DNA from: Acidobacteriota bacterium
Lineage (GTDB): Bacteria; Acidobacteriota; Blastocatellia; Pyrinomonadales; Pyrinomonadaceae
Assembly: GCA_029777145.1 (NCBI GenBank)
Contig: JAKOSS010000883.1
Location: 1 to 27,886, forward strand
Reading direction: 5' to 3'
Length of the DNA: 27,886 nucleotides
Shown here: positions 1 to 8,102 of the stretch, in pieces
How positions within the stretch are numbered: the first letter of the stretch is position 1
How the letters are laid out: every line of letters starts with the position of its first letter
Program-made: the position numbers and the translations under genes
Notes under the pieces: generated by a model
What the model was told of the DNA's origin: nothing
The model's input: only the letters and a program-made list of their open reading frames with translations
Databases searched by the model: none

Positions 1-22
1 CTGCTTGATTGGTTGAAGTCTG

Positions 23-241
23 CTATTTCTTGTTGGAGAAGGCGCCGCGCATCATGAATCCGGTGAACGCGACGAGCACGCCTCCCATGAGCAGGAAAAA
101 CGGCAGAACCGGTCCGCGCCAGAGATCGACGTCGCCAAAGTTGGGTTTGACGCCGGCGAAGAAATAGACCACGAACAGGATCGCGCTCGCGGTCAGCATC
201 GCGTATCCGAGCCAAAGTACGGCCTGGCCAAGTTTCTGCAT
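23..241 (-). CDS. Small two-helix membrane protein, unknown function
   Basis: The gene encodes a 72-residue protein starting MQKLGQAV. I chose the ATG at 241 because GGAGG lies about 7 nt upstream; the same frame continues upstream to 388, but that extension is basic and non-hydrophobic. Two hydrophobic stretches (about residues 5-27 and 44-64) predict two membrane helices joined by a short polar loop, with a lysine-ending C-terminus. I do not recognise the family and no catalytic motif is visible. It lies downstream of the GNAT gene on the same strand with a 200-nt spacer, so it may be a separate transcript. The stop codon is 22 nt from the window edge, so its downstream context is not visible. 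Confidence 0.6.
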   Translation of the reverse strand: MQKLGQAVLWLGYAMLTASAILFVVYFFAGVKPNFGDVDLWRGPVLPFFLLMGGVLVAFTGFMMRGAFSNKK

Positions 242-387
242 CGGTTCGCCTCCGTGAAAGTGGATTTTAGCACTTCGGTATCCGGTCCGCGAACGGGATA
301 ATGCCGCGGATAGCGCGGATCGTTTGCTGATTCTCGGGATTATCTTGGCGAACGTGGCGGCCTCCGCGCGGGACAAACCTCTCCTCA

Positions 388-416
388 CGCGAAGACCGCG
401 GAGATCGCGAAGACCG
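388..416. repeat. Short direct repeat, CGCGAAGACCG unit
   Basis: Two copies of the 11-mer CGCGAAGACCG lie at 388-398 and 406-416, separated by a CGGAGAT-type spacer, giving an 18-nt period. The rest of 242-442 shows no gene. The pattern resembles the CGCGAA-rich repeats at about 4230-4261 and at the right end of the window. Confidence 0.5.
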
Positions 417-442
417 AATAAACTTGGCGAAGTTTGCGTTAT

Positions 443-961
443 TCACAAGTCCATTGCGTAAACGAAATTTAGAAACTCGTTCTTGCCGTCGGAAAAATCC
501 GTCGTTCCGAGTTGCTTCATTCCGATCCGTTCATAAAACCGCTGCGCGGCGACGTTCTTGTCCCAAACGCCGAGCCAGAGCAGATCGAATCCGCGCGTGC
601 GGCCAATCGACGCCGCCTCGGCGATGAGCCGTTTGCCGATTTCGCGGCCTTTCATCCGCTCCAGAACATAGATCCGCTGAACCTCGATCGCTTTTGAACC
701 CGCGACGCAGTCGACCGGTTTAGCTTCACGCAGCTTTGCGAAACCGACGGCATTTCCGCTCAGCTCCGCAATCATGAAAGTCGAGTTCGGATCGTCGAAT
801 TCAGCCTGAATCTTTTCGGGACTCAGGAAATTGAAGCAATAATCGGCAAGATCGTGCGGCGGGTCGAGCTCGAAATAGGCTTCATAGCAGGTGGTGATGG
901 CGAGCGCCGAGATGAGTCTGACATCCCGTGCGCCCGCCTTACGGATTTTGATCTCTGACAT
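443..961 (-). CDS. GNAT family N-acetyltransferase
   Basis: This is a 172-residue single-domain GNAT protein, expected to move an acetyl group from acetyl-CoA to an amine; the substrate cannot be read from the sequence. The N-terminal part IKIRKAGARDV is a typical first strand of the fold. Motif A, the pyrophosphate-binding loop, is seen near residues 95-112 (IYVLERMKGREIGKRLI), with the R/K-G-x-x-I-G pattern. The C-terminal part NVAAQRFYERIGM is the usual GNAT motif B helix. The length is normal for the family. The start at 961 is the ATG before SEIKIRK. It lies 54 nt downstream of the amine-oxidase-type gene on the same strand and may be co-transcribed; no shared pathway is evident. Confidence 0.85.
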   Translation of the reverse strand: MSEIKIRKAGARDVRLISALAITTCYEAYFELDPPHDLADYCFNFLSPEKIQAEFDDPNSTFMIAELSGNAVGFAKLREAKPVDCVAGSKAIEVQRIYVLERMKGREIGKRLIAEAASIGRTRGFDLLWLGVWDKNVAAQRFYERIGMKQLGTTDFSDGKNEFLNFVYAMDL

Positions 962-1015
962 TTGCGGTTTTTCAATTCGTTGCCGCGTTCAGCGACATCA
1001 GTACCTTCCCGCCGG

Positions 1016-2464
1016 CTATCCGGCGATCTCGCGAACGACGCGTTCGGCGGATTCCAACGCGCCTTCCATACCCGGCGCGGTCTCGGCCGTATGCTCGCCG
1101 GCAAAATGGATGTTTCCGATCGCCGTCGCCATGTTCGGCTGCAGCGAAGCAAACTGTCCGACGGCGTAATGCGCGTACGATCCGCGGGCGAACGGATCGT
1201 TCGTCCAGGATTGTGTCGCCGACCGCTCGATTGCTCCTTTCATGAACGGCAAGACCTTTGCGAAGTTCGATCGCGCCCAAACCTGACGCGCGGAGTCAGT
1301 CATATTTTCAGCGACGGCGGCGCCGTTGCCGTCCATCCACGCGGTGAAAATCCCGCGTTCATCTCCGCGCTCGCCGGCCATCTCGAAGATCCGCTCGAGA
1401 GGAGTGTCGGTCCAAACGGCGGTGCCGACGTTTCGCCGGTCCCACTCGAAGCGTTTGCCCTGCATGTAAACCTTCGTTACGCGCGTGTATTGCACCTCGC
1501 GGATCGCCTTTGCCTTTTCCGGCGGGAGCGCCGGATTGAATGCAACGTCGCGCAACGCGGCGAATGGGATCGTACAGACAAGACTGTCGGCCTCGGCGAC
1601 GAGATTTCGACGCCCGACCGAATATGCTGCGGAAACCCCGCGTTTTGATTGGCCGATCGTTTTGACCCGCGCGTTCAAGACGATCTTCGCGCCGGCGTCC
1701 GCGACCTTTTTCCTGAGGGCCGCGATAAATACGTCGTTGCCGCCGACGATCCGGTTCGCGCCGGTTCCGGCCACCGCGCGTCGCTTGAGGTCGAACAGAG
1801 CACCGGCGGCGGAGACGGTTTCGATCGAGTTGTAATTCAAAGTGATGTCCATCAGGCGGATCGCCGCATCGGAGACACCGCGTTTGCGCAGCGCGGCGGC
1901 GAGCGAGATCCGGTCGTACTCTAGATGTTTCTCGGGCGATTGCCGGACCTCGCCTGCCATCGCGCGGAGGTGGACACCGAGGATCACGTTCGGGAGTCCT
2001 TTCGCCTCGTCGCCGGTCAGACCGTACGGATGCGGATCGAGGACCGATCCGACGGGATACAGCTTGCCCTTCATGACCGCGGTAGTGCCGGTTCCGAACT
2101 GAAGCGTCGAGACGCTTCCGCTGGTTTCAAAACGCTCAGGAACCTCCTCGAACGGCACGGAAAATTCGCGGACGTAATTCATCATCCGCTTGTACCCGTT
2201 GCCGATCAGTTCTCCGCCGAGTTCGACGAACTGCCCGTCGCGAAACGGTTCGCGCAACGTCTTGACCCGGCCGCCGAAGCGGTTGCGGGCTTCAAGGACC
2301 GTCACGCTATAGCCGCGTCGTGAAAGCTCGAAGGCGGCGGAAAGTCCCGACAATCCGGCGCCGAGGACGAGAACTTTGCCGCGATCCCGGGCACGTGCGC
2401 CGTTCGATAACGTAAGCGCGGCCGCCGCGGCGGCACCGAGAAATTCGCGTCGGTTGAGTTTCAT
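1016..2464 (-). CDS. FAD-dependent amine oxidase (flavin monoamine oxidase family), Tat-exported
   Basis: This 482-residue flavoprotein carries a twin-arginine signal (NRREFLG, then an alanine-rich stretch ending near residue 25), so it should be exported folded with its FAD. The Rossmann motif GAGLSGL is at about residues 35-41, followed by VLEARNRFGGRV, the usual FAD ribose and pyrophosphate contacts of the monoamine oxidase/phytoene desaturase superfamily. The C-terminal IHFAGEHTAETAPGMEGA is the second conserved FAD-binding motif of amine oxidases. The likely reaction is oxidative deamination of an amine with H2O2 release; the substrate is unknown. The ATG at 2464 has a GGGGGA sequence upstream. 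It is divergently arranged with the GH125 gene across 92 nt; a TATTAT hexamer at 2488-2493 (minus strand) may be its -10 box. Confidence 0.85.
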   Translation of the reverse strand: MKLNRREFLGAAAAAALTLSNGARARDRGKVLVLGAGLSGLSAAFELSRRGYSVTVLEARNRFGGRVKTLREPFRDGQFVELGGELIGNGYKRMMNYVREFSVPFEEVPERFETSGSVSTLQFGTGTTAVMKGKLYPVGSVLDPHPYGLTGDEAKGLPNVILGVHLRAMAGEVRQSPEKHLEYDRISLAAALRKRGVSDAAIRLMDITLNYNSIETVSAAGALFDLKRRAVAGTGANRIVGGNDVFIAALRKKVADAGAKIVLNARVKTIGQSKRGVSAAYSVGRRNLVAEADSLVCTIPFAALRDVAFNPALPPEKAKAIREVQYTRVTKVYMQGKRFEWDRRNVGTAVWTDTPLERIFEMAGERGDERGIFTAWMDGNGAAVAENMTDSARQVWARSNFAKVLPFMKGAIERSATQSWTNDPFARGSYAHYAVGQFASLQPNMATAIGNIHFAGEHTAETAPGMEGALESAERVVREIAG

Positions 2465-2556
2465 CTTCGTTTTCCCCCGAAAGAATCATAATATCGCGAA
2501 TCGGGGTTCAGTCGGGGTGACAACTCTCACAAAGTCGGTGACAATCGTGAGCAATT

Positions 2557-3978
2557 ATGAATCGACGAGATTTCCTGATTTCGGCCGCAGCCATCGGATT
2601 GAGCAAACCGCTCGGCGCCCTCGCACAGAGTTCTTCGGCGCTCACCGGACGGCGCCCGGCGATCGCCGACCGGCGGTTCACGTCCGAAGCCGTCGAACGC
2701 AAGATCGCCGAGGTGTCGAGGATGATCGCCGACCCGGACCTGCGGCACATGTTCGAGATCTGCTACCCGAACACGCTCGATACGACCGTCTCGTACGAGT
2801 TGCTTGACGGCAAGCCGGACACGTACGTCATCACCGGCGACATCGACGCGATGTGGCTGCGCGATTCCTCGGCGCAGGTCTTTCCCTACTTGCCGCTGAT
2901 GCGCGGAGACGAGCCGCTTCGTGACCTGATCCGCGGCGTGATCAACCGTCACGCGACCTTCGTTCTGCTCGATCCGTACGCGAACGCGTTCTACAAAGAC
3001 CCGAACAAGCGTTCCGAGTGGGAATCGGACAAACCGTCGCCGGGCCGCGGCGTCCACGAGCGCAAGTGGGAAGTCGATTCGCTCTGCTACGTCGTCCGCT
3101 TGTCGTACGCGTATTTCAAGGAAACAAATGACTTGACGCCGTTTGACGAGCATTGGAAGCGGGCCATGAAGCTGATCTACGCGACGTTCGTCACCGAGCA
3201 GCGCAAGGACGGAACGTCGCCATACAGTTTCCGGCGCCAAACGGACGTCATGACGGACGCGCCGGTCCACGGAGGCAAAGGAAATCCGATGAAGCCGGTC
3301 GGACTTATTGCGTCGATGTTCCGCCCGTCGGACGACGCGACGATCCTTCCGTTCCTTGTACCGTCTAACATTTTCGCCGCGCAATCGATGCGGCAGCTTG
3401 CCGAGATCTTCGGAAAGCATCTTAACGTTGCGGATTTCGCGTCGAAATGCGCCGCGCTCGCGCTCGAGATCGAAACCGCGGTCAAGAAATATGCGGTCAC
3501 GCCGCACGAAAGTTTCGGACGGATCTTCGCGTACGAGGTCGACGGTTTCGGAAACCGTTTGTTCATGGACGACGCGAACGTCCCGAGCCTGATGTCGCTG
3601 CGTTATCTCGGCGCCGTCGCGCCGCGCGATCCGGTCTATTTGGCGACGCGGAGGTTTTTGCTGAGCGAAAGCAATCCGTTCTATCTGCGCGGCAAGGCGG
3701 CCGAGGGACAGGCGAGCCCGCACACCGGACGCGATTCGATCTGGCCGATGGGGATCATTCTGCGGGCGAAGACCTCGGATTCGGACGCGGAGGTCGCGAA
3801 ATGTCTCGGGATGCTGAAACGGACGACCGCCGGGACCGGATTCATGCACGAGAGCTTCAACAAGGATGACGCCTCGAAGTTTTCGCGCAAGTGGTTTGCT
3901 TGGGCGAACACGCTGTTCGGCGAGATGATCGTCAACCTCGCCGCCACGCGCCCGGGGTTGTTGAAGAAGGTTTACTGA
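2557..3978 (+). CDS. Glycoside hydrolase family 125 (exo-alpha-1,6-mannosidase-like), Tat-exported
   Basis: The 473-residue protein begins with a twin-arginine signal (NRRDFLISAAAIG), so it is probably periplasmic. The motif TGDIDAMWLRDSSAQ near residue 105 is the signature of GH125 (formerly DUF1237), a metal-independent inverting alpha-1,6-mannosidase family. The conserved C-terminal GFMHESFNKDD and KWFAWANTLFGE blocks are also present; I believe the catalytic base lies in the HESF segment, from memory of the family. The length fits a single (alpha/alpha)6 barrel. It would trim alpha-mannosides from glycoproteins or polysaccharides. There is no sugar-uptake or other glycosidase neighbour, and the gene stands alone on the plus strand. 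The ATG at 2557 has only a weak ribosome site. Confidence 0.88.
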   Translation: MNRRDFLISAAAIGLSKPLGALAQSSSALTGRRPAIADRRFTSEAVERKIAEVSRMIADPDLRHMFEICYPNTLDTTVSYELLDGKPDTYVITGDIDAMWLRDSSAQVFPYLPLMRGDEPLRDLIRGVINRHATFVLLDPYANAFYKDPNKRSEWESDKPSPGRGVHERKWEVDSLCYVVRLSYAYFKETNDLTPFDEHWKRAMKLIYATFVTEQRKDGTSPYSFRRQTDVMTDAPVHGGKGNPMKPVGLIASMFRPSDDATILPFLVPSNIFAAQSMRQLAEIFGKHLNVADFASKCAALALEIETAVKKYAVTPHESFGRIFAYEVDGFGNRLFMDDANVPSLMSLRYLGAVAPRDPVYLATRRFLLSESNPFYLRGKAAEGQASPHTGRDSIWPMGIILRAKTSDSDAEVAKCLGMLKRTTAGTGFMHESFNKDDASKFSRKWFAWANTLFGEMIVNLAATRPGLLKKVY

Positions 3979-4040
3979 AAGGAAAGTCTCTTATCGGATC
4001 GGCATGGATCGCTGTCTGACTAAAAGCTTGTATCAAAACT

Positions 4041-4197
4041 CGTCCGGGAATGAATCGTCATGAATTGCCGTTCGTTTTAACGAACGGATCAAAATCCCTA
4101 AACGCCCCCGGCTTCAGCCGAACTCAGGGCTAAAGCCCTGCATTTCTTGGGTTTATCGCGAACCGTTCGCTGAAGCGAACGGCAATTCATCGGGACG
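4041..4197. repeat. REP-like nested palindromic element
   Basis: This 157-nt stretch has a perfect 15-bp terminal inverted repeat, ATGAATTGCCGTTCG at 4060-4074 against 4176-4190. Further partial pairing outside it involves CGTCC and GGGACG. Each arm also folds alone: CCGTTCG-TTTTAA-CGAACGG at 4068-4087 and CCGTTCGC-TGAA-GCGAACGG at 4163-4182. Between them are two more small palindromes, CGGCTTCAGCCG (4110-4120 area) and CAGGGCTAAAGCCCTG (4125-4140). It lies between the convergent ends of the GH125 gene and dapD, so it could also limit transcription from both sides. The whole gap 3979-4279 holds no ORF that looks real. Confidence 0.75.
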
Positions 4198-4229
4198 CGG
4201 ACGTTGCAAGCTCGCGGATATTCTTTTGA

Positions 4230-4262
4230 TCTTATCCGCGTCATCCGCGAAATTCGCGGCTC
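4230..4262. repeat. Degenerate CCGCG/TTCGCGG spacer repeat
   Basis: Just downstream of dapD the plus strand reads TTATCCGCGTCATCCGCG and then AAATTCGCGGCTCGC. The CCGCG-N4 spacing and the TTCGCGG word match the repeat family at the right end of the window. No coding potential is seen. Confidence 0.4.
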
Positions 4263-4279
4263 GCACCCTTCCGGCAGTT

Positions 4280-5104
4280 CTACCTCAAATAATCTTCGAG
4301 TTTCGTCGAAGCGTCCGTCTTCTCGTCGCGGTATTTGACGATGATCGGCGCGTACAGCGATAGGCCTTGTTCCTTTCCGAATCCTTTCGTGATCTGTCGC
4401 GAGCCCTGCACGACGACCGCGCCAGCGGGAATTTCGAGCGACCATTCGGGCGTCGATTTGATGATCGTTTCGTTGACGAGATCGAAAACCGGCGTCGAGC
4501 GCGTCAGGATCACGCCGCTCGCGAGCACGACCTTTTCGCGGACGATCACGCCTTCGTAAACACCCGTATTTCCGCCGATCAGACAATCGTCTTCGATGAT
4601 CACCGGGTTCGCGTTGACCGGTTCGAGCACGCCGTCGATCTGCGCCGCCGCCGAGATGTGAACACGTTTTCCGATCTGCGCGCAGCTTCCGACAAGCGCG
4701 TGCGAATCGATCATCGTGCCTTCATCGACGTACGCTCCGACGTTGACATAGCATGGCGGCATCATCACGACTCCCGGTGCGACATACGATCCGTCGCGGA
4801 TCGTCGAGCCGCCGGGAACGATCCGAACGCGGTCTTCGAGCGTCATCGGGCGCAGCGGGTACGTCTCCTTGTCGAAGAACCGAAACGGACCGTCGCTCAT
4901 ATCGATCATCGCGCCCATTTTGAAGCCGAGCAGAATTCCCCGTTTCACCCAGGCATTCGTCTGCCATTCGCCGTTCGCATCGCGTTCGGCCGAGCGGATC
5001 GATCCCGCGCGCAACGCGGCCTTGAAATGTTCGAAAACGGCGCGGTCGCCCGCGTCGAATTCAGACTTTGCCAAAAGTTGTTCGATCTGGTTCTGAATAC
5101 TCAT
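4280..5104 (-). CDS. dapD: 2,3,4,5-tetrahydropyridine-2,6-dicarboxylate N-succinyltransferase
   Basis: This 274-residue protein matches the usual DapD length. It transfers succinyl from succinyl-CoA to tetrahydrodipicolinate, the committed step of the succinylase branch to meso-DAP and lysine, in the cytoplasm. The N-terminal helical region ([11 protein letters not shown]) and a block around residues 50-80 precede a left-handed beta-helix of hexapeptide repeats (about 100-230), including the conserved [19 protein letters not shown] and [18 protein letters not shown] segments. The ATG at 5104 overlaps the dapA stop by one base (TGATG), indicating translational coupling. The two genes form the 3' part of the interrupted DAP cluster. 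Succinyl chemistry here implies that a DapC and a desuccinylase (DapE) exist; a DapE candidate is at 9272-10288. Confidence 0.95.
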   Translation of the reverse strand: MSIQNQIEQLLAKSEFDAGDRAVFEHFKAALRAGSIRSAERDANGEWQTNAWVKRGILLGFKMGAMIDMSDGPFRFFDKETYPLRPMTLEDRVRIVPGGSTIRDGSYVAPGVVMMPPCYVNVGAYVDEGTMIDSHALVGSCAQIGKRVHISAAAQIDGVLEPVNANPVIIEDDCLIGGNTGVYEGVIVREKVVLASGVILTRSTPVFDLVNETIIKSTPEWSLEIPAGAVVVQGSRQITKGFGKEQGLSLYAPIIVKYRDEKTDASTKLEDYLR

Positions 5105-5997
5105 CAGATATTCTCGATAATCTCCCGCAGTTTCTTCCGGGTCGGCTCAGTGACCGGAACCAGTGGCAGCCTGAGGTTCTCTTCAAGCAGGCCCATTTCC
5201 TTCATCACGAACTTGCACGGTGCGGGCGACGCCTCGATGAAGTTCGCCTCCATCAGCGGCAAGATCTTGTAATGAAGTTTCCGCGCCGCGGTCCATGCGC
5301 CGTCAAGCGCTTTTTCTACCATCGACGATGTCTCTTTCGGAATCTCATTCGAGCAGACGCTGACCAAACCGTCGGCGCCGATCGCGATCATCGGCAGCGT
5401 CGTCGCGTCGTCGCCCGAAAATACCTTGAAGTTCTTCGGACGCTTCGAGCAGATCGCCATGATTTGCGAGAAGTTCCCGGACGCTTCTTTCGTCGCGACG
5501 ATGTTCTCGTACTTTTCGGCGAGTTTGATCGTTGTATCAGCCGCGATGTTCGACGACGTCCGCGACGGGACGTTGTACATCATGATCGGAAATCCCTTGA
5601 CCGACTTCGCGATCTCGCCGAAATGTGCGAGCATCCCTTCCTGCGTCGGTTTGTTGTAGTACGGCGCGACGACGAGCGCGCCGTCGGCGCCGAGTTCGCG
5701 AACCTTGCGCGTGAAATCGATCGCCGCCGCCGTATTGTTGCTCCCGGTTCCGGCGATGACCTTCGCCTTGTGTTTGTGCGCGACCTCGACCGTTATCTGG
5801 ATCACGCGGAGCCGTTCCGACTCGTCCATCGTCACCGCCTCGCCGGTCGTCCCGCACGGAATCAGCAGTTTGACGCCGTTCTTTATCTGCCGTTTGACCA
5901 GATCGCGAAAACAATCGTCGTCGATCGAACCGTCCTTTTTGAACGGCGTTACGAGCGCCGTTCCGCATCCTTTCAGCCAGTCGAGCTTAATCGTCAT
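5104..5997 (-). CDS. dapA: 4-hydroxy-tetrahydrodipicolinate synthase
   Basis: This 297-residue class I aldolase-type (beta/alpha)8 enzyme condenses pyruvate with aspartate semialdehyde, the first step of the DAP/lysine branch. Diagnostic residues are visible: the CGTTGEA loop, the [13 protein letters not shown] segment with the active-site tyrosine, and the Schiff-base lysine in [10 protein letters not shown] chose the ATG at 5997; the frame also offers a TTG at 6003, but the AGGA at about 10 nt suits the ATG. Its stop overlaps the dapD start by one base. The upstream region is a divergent promoter zone shared with the M23 lipoprotein gene, so dapA-dapD is probably its own transcript, separate from dapB. 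Confidence 0.95.
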   Translation of the reverse strand: MTIKLDWLKGCGTALVTPFKKDGSIDDDCFRDLVKRQIKNGVKLLIPCGTTGEAVTMDESERLRVIQITVEVAHKHKAKVIAGTGSNNTAAAIDFTRKVRELGADGALVVAPYYNKPTQEGMLAHFGEIAKSVKGFPIMMYNVPSRTSSNIAADTTIKLAEKYENIVATKEASGNFSQIMAICSKRPKNFKVFSGDDATTLPMIAIGADGLVSVCSNEIPKETSSMVEKALDGAWTAARKLHYKILPLMEANFIEASPAPCKFVMKEMGLLEENLRLPLVPVTEPTRKKLREIIENI

Positions 5998-6078
5998 AAC
6001 CAAAAATTCCTTTTGCTAAATCTAAAGAAAGTATATGCTTAGCCTAGTCAAACTTTCAAAAGCGCATTGGCATTGTTT

Positions 6079-7353
6079 ATGCGAATCATAAGTATTCTTT
6101 TAGGGTTGGCTCTCACCTCGTTCCTCGGCTCATGTTCCTCTTCGGACGCACAGTCATCGAATGCGAATTCGACGCCTGTTCCGCCTTCAACGATTGCGAC
6201 AACATTTGCGTATCCATTGGGCGGATCGGGATCACTGACCGAAGCGAAGGACGGCTCGGACGATTGGTACGACGCTCAGAATTTCGGCGAGAACGATCAT
6301 CTTGGCGAAGACTGGAACAAAAATTCGGGCGGAAATACGGATTGCGGCGAACCTGTATATTCTATCGGCACCGGGCATATCGTTTATGCTGCGAACGGCG
6401 GTCCCGGCTGGGGAAACGTCGTGATCATCGAACACCTTCTTTCCGACGGAACGAAACTTCAGTCGCTCTACGGCCACCTTCAAAAAATCGAAAAGACGTC
6501 GGGCGAGGTCGAACTTCGGGAAAAGATTGGTGAGGTCGGTAACGCCGACGGCAAGTATCTATGCCACCTTCACCTTGAGGTCCGAAGGGAAAACTGTCCG
6601 AATTGGGGAGAGCCCGGACCCGGATACTCGTCGGACAGGTCCGGTTGGATCGATCCGTCGGAGTTTATCGATTCATCTCGGAAAGTCGTAGCTGAAAAGA
6701 ACATTCTCGAGTTCTACAAACCGCAGTTCACCAAAGACGATCTCGAACCAATCAACAGCATCGATGAATTCTCGCGATATGACTTCGGCCCGGTTTGGTC
6801 GAAAAGCCTAAAGAACGAAGTGTTGGCTTTCATCGGCGAAGACTACCAAAGAATCACGATCCAACTTAAGTCGGTAAAAAAGGACGGTTCGAAGTCGCAA
6901 TCTTACGTCGTGCACGGAGAGTCCGTTCTGAAAGATCAGTCGCGGCCGTTCGCCGGAACTTTCACGATCACGGAAGTTCGACGTTTCAAAAAAATGCACT
7001 GGGGTGTCGACGACGAACTGAAGAATACGGGGATGAAGGTTCAGGGAATTCTGACGGGAGATTACGAGCTTTCGGCTCCCGATTGGGGAACTTTCAAGGG
7101 CAGATTGTCGGCACTCTGGTTCTTGGATCGTGCGGATCGGATCCGGGCGGACAACATCCAGATCTATGCCGACGGGTTTCGGAACAATCAGTTCATCGGC
7201 TTCTGGACCAGCGCATCGGGAACAGAACGGCAGCGTTCAAATTGGGGCGATTTCCGGATCCCCGATTCCGGAGATCTCGATGTCGGCGCCGGTGAGTTCT
7301 CACCCAATGAAAAGTATTACAAGAGCGGGTGGGAATCGTATCGCATCAAGTGA
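6079..7353 (+). CDS. M23 (LytM-type) metallopeptidase lipoprotein
   Basis: The 424-residue protein starts at the ATG at 6079 (an in-frame TTG at 6067 would add only four residues). A short signal peptide ends in lipobox LGSC with Cys19, so it is predicted to be a lipid-anchored envelope protein. The M23 domain spans about residues 40-175. It shows the HLGED motif (His74, Asp78), YGH (His133) and CHLHLE (His163, His165), a complete zinc and catalytic set, so peptidoglycan endopeptidase activity is plausible. Residues about 200-424 are a second region I do not recognise, without repeats or helices in the membrane. It runs opposite to the DAP genes and sits between dapA and the TrpF-like gene, converging with the latter after 11 nt. 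Its base composition looks less GC-rich than its neighbours, which may mean later insertion. Confidence 0.85.
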   Translation: MRIISILLGLALTSFLGSCSSSDAQSSNANSTPVPPSTIATTFAYPLGGSGSLTEAKDGSDDWYDAQNFGENDHLGEDWNKNSGGNTDCGEPVYSIGTGHIVYAANGGPGWGNVVIIEHLLSDGTKLQSLYGHLQKIEKTSGEVELREKIGEVGNADGKYLCHLHLEVRRENCPNWGEPGPGYSSDRSGWIDPSEFIDSSRKVVAEKNILEFYKPQFTKDDLEPINSIDEFSRYDFGPVWSKSLKNEVLAFIGEDYQRITIQLKSVKKDGSKSQSYVVHGESVLKDQSRPFAGTFTITEVRRFKKMHWGVDDELKNTGMKVQGILTGDYELSAPDWGTFKGRLSALWFLDRADRIRADNIQIYADGFRNNQFIGFWTSASGTERQRSNWGDFRIPDSGDLDVGAGEFSPNEKYYKSGWESYRIK

Positions 7354-7364
7354 GCGGGTCGGAA

Positions 7365-8009
7365 CTACAATGAACTGAAGAACTCCTCAAGCTTGCGCGG
7401 ATCGAGTCTTCCGTCGGTCCTGACGCTCGAACAAAGATCGAAACCGAACGGCCCGACCCGCTCGTACGCCTCCCGCACGTTCGACGCCTTGATCCCGCCC
7501 GCCAAAAACACCGGTTTACCGCAGGTTTCGACGATCTTCCGACTCAACTTCCAGTTATGCACGCGTCCGGTCCCGCCCAGCTCCTTAACCGCGAGGTTCG
7601 GATTTCCCGAATCGAGGAGGATCGAATCTACGTCGGGCGCGATCTCGCAGGCTTCATCGACGGAGCATTCGTCAATGACATGGATCACCTGAACGATCTT
7701 TACGTTCGGCAGCGCCGCACGGAGTTTCGCGTACGCCCGGTGCTCGAGCGCGTCGACGATCTGTATCGTGTTGGTCTGGACGCGGGCATGATGCGCGACG
7801 ATCTCGTCCGCCGATGTCTCGCTCGTCAGCAAAAATGTGGCGATAGGCGGCGGAACGCCCTTAGCGATCTCATATATTTCTTCGTCCGAGATCACGCCCG
7901 GCCCGGAAGGCATCCGCCCGACAAGCCCTAGAGCCGACGCGCCCGCGGCAACTGCCATCGACGCCTCAGAAGGACTTGAAATGCAACAGATCTTGATTTT
8001 GGGAAACAT
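7365..8009 (-). CDS. Divergent TrpF-like (phosphoribosylanthranilate isomerase family) protein
   Basis: This 214-residue TIM-barrel protein is clearly related to TrpF: it has KIKICC at the first strand (TrpF KICG, with the catalytic Cys), the Asp of SILLDSG, the GGTGRVHNW phosphate loop and LAGGI. Several canonical TrpF residues differ, however. The SPR motif is SGPG, the QLHG motif is QIVD, and the C-terminal SSGVE is SSVRT. It may therefore be a paralogue with another substrate. I chose the ATG at 8009 (MFPKIKICC), which matches the family; an ATG at 8018 adds three residues encoded by a spacer repeat. It lies between dapB and the M23 gene on the dap strand, 87 nt after dapB, with no other trp gene nearby. 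The fold assignment is firm and the exact reaction is not. Confidence 0.75.
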   Translation of the reverse strand: MFPKIKICCISSPSEASMAVAAGASALGLVGRMPSGPGVISDEEIYEIAKGVPPPIATFLLTSETSADEIVAHHARVQTNTIQIVDALEHRAYAKLRAALPNVKIVQVIHVIDECSVDEACEIAPDVDSILLDSGNPNLAVKELGGTGRVHNWKLSRKIVETCGKPVFLAGGIKASNVREAYERVGPFGFDLCSSVRTDGRLDPRKLEEFFSSL

Positions 8010-8010
8010 G

Positions 8011-8102
8011 GAATGCATTTGCGATTTCCGAATGCCGATTTGCGATCTTGCAACGACAACTCCGCTGCTTACTGCTCACGGCTTACTGCTCACTGCTCAC
8101 TC
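8011..8102. repeat. Low-complexity repeats in the dapB / TrpF-like spacer
   Basis: Two simple patterns fill this spacer. At 8011-8046 the block GAATGC-ATTTGCGAT is repeated as GAATGCCGATTTGCGAT. At 8065-8102 the minus strand reads as tandem GTGAGCAGTAAGC and GTGAGCA units. The dapB stop codon at 8097-8099 lies inside the second pattern, and the alternative ATG of the TrpF-like gene lies inside the first. Confidence 0.6.
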
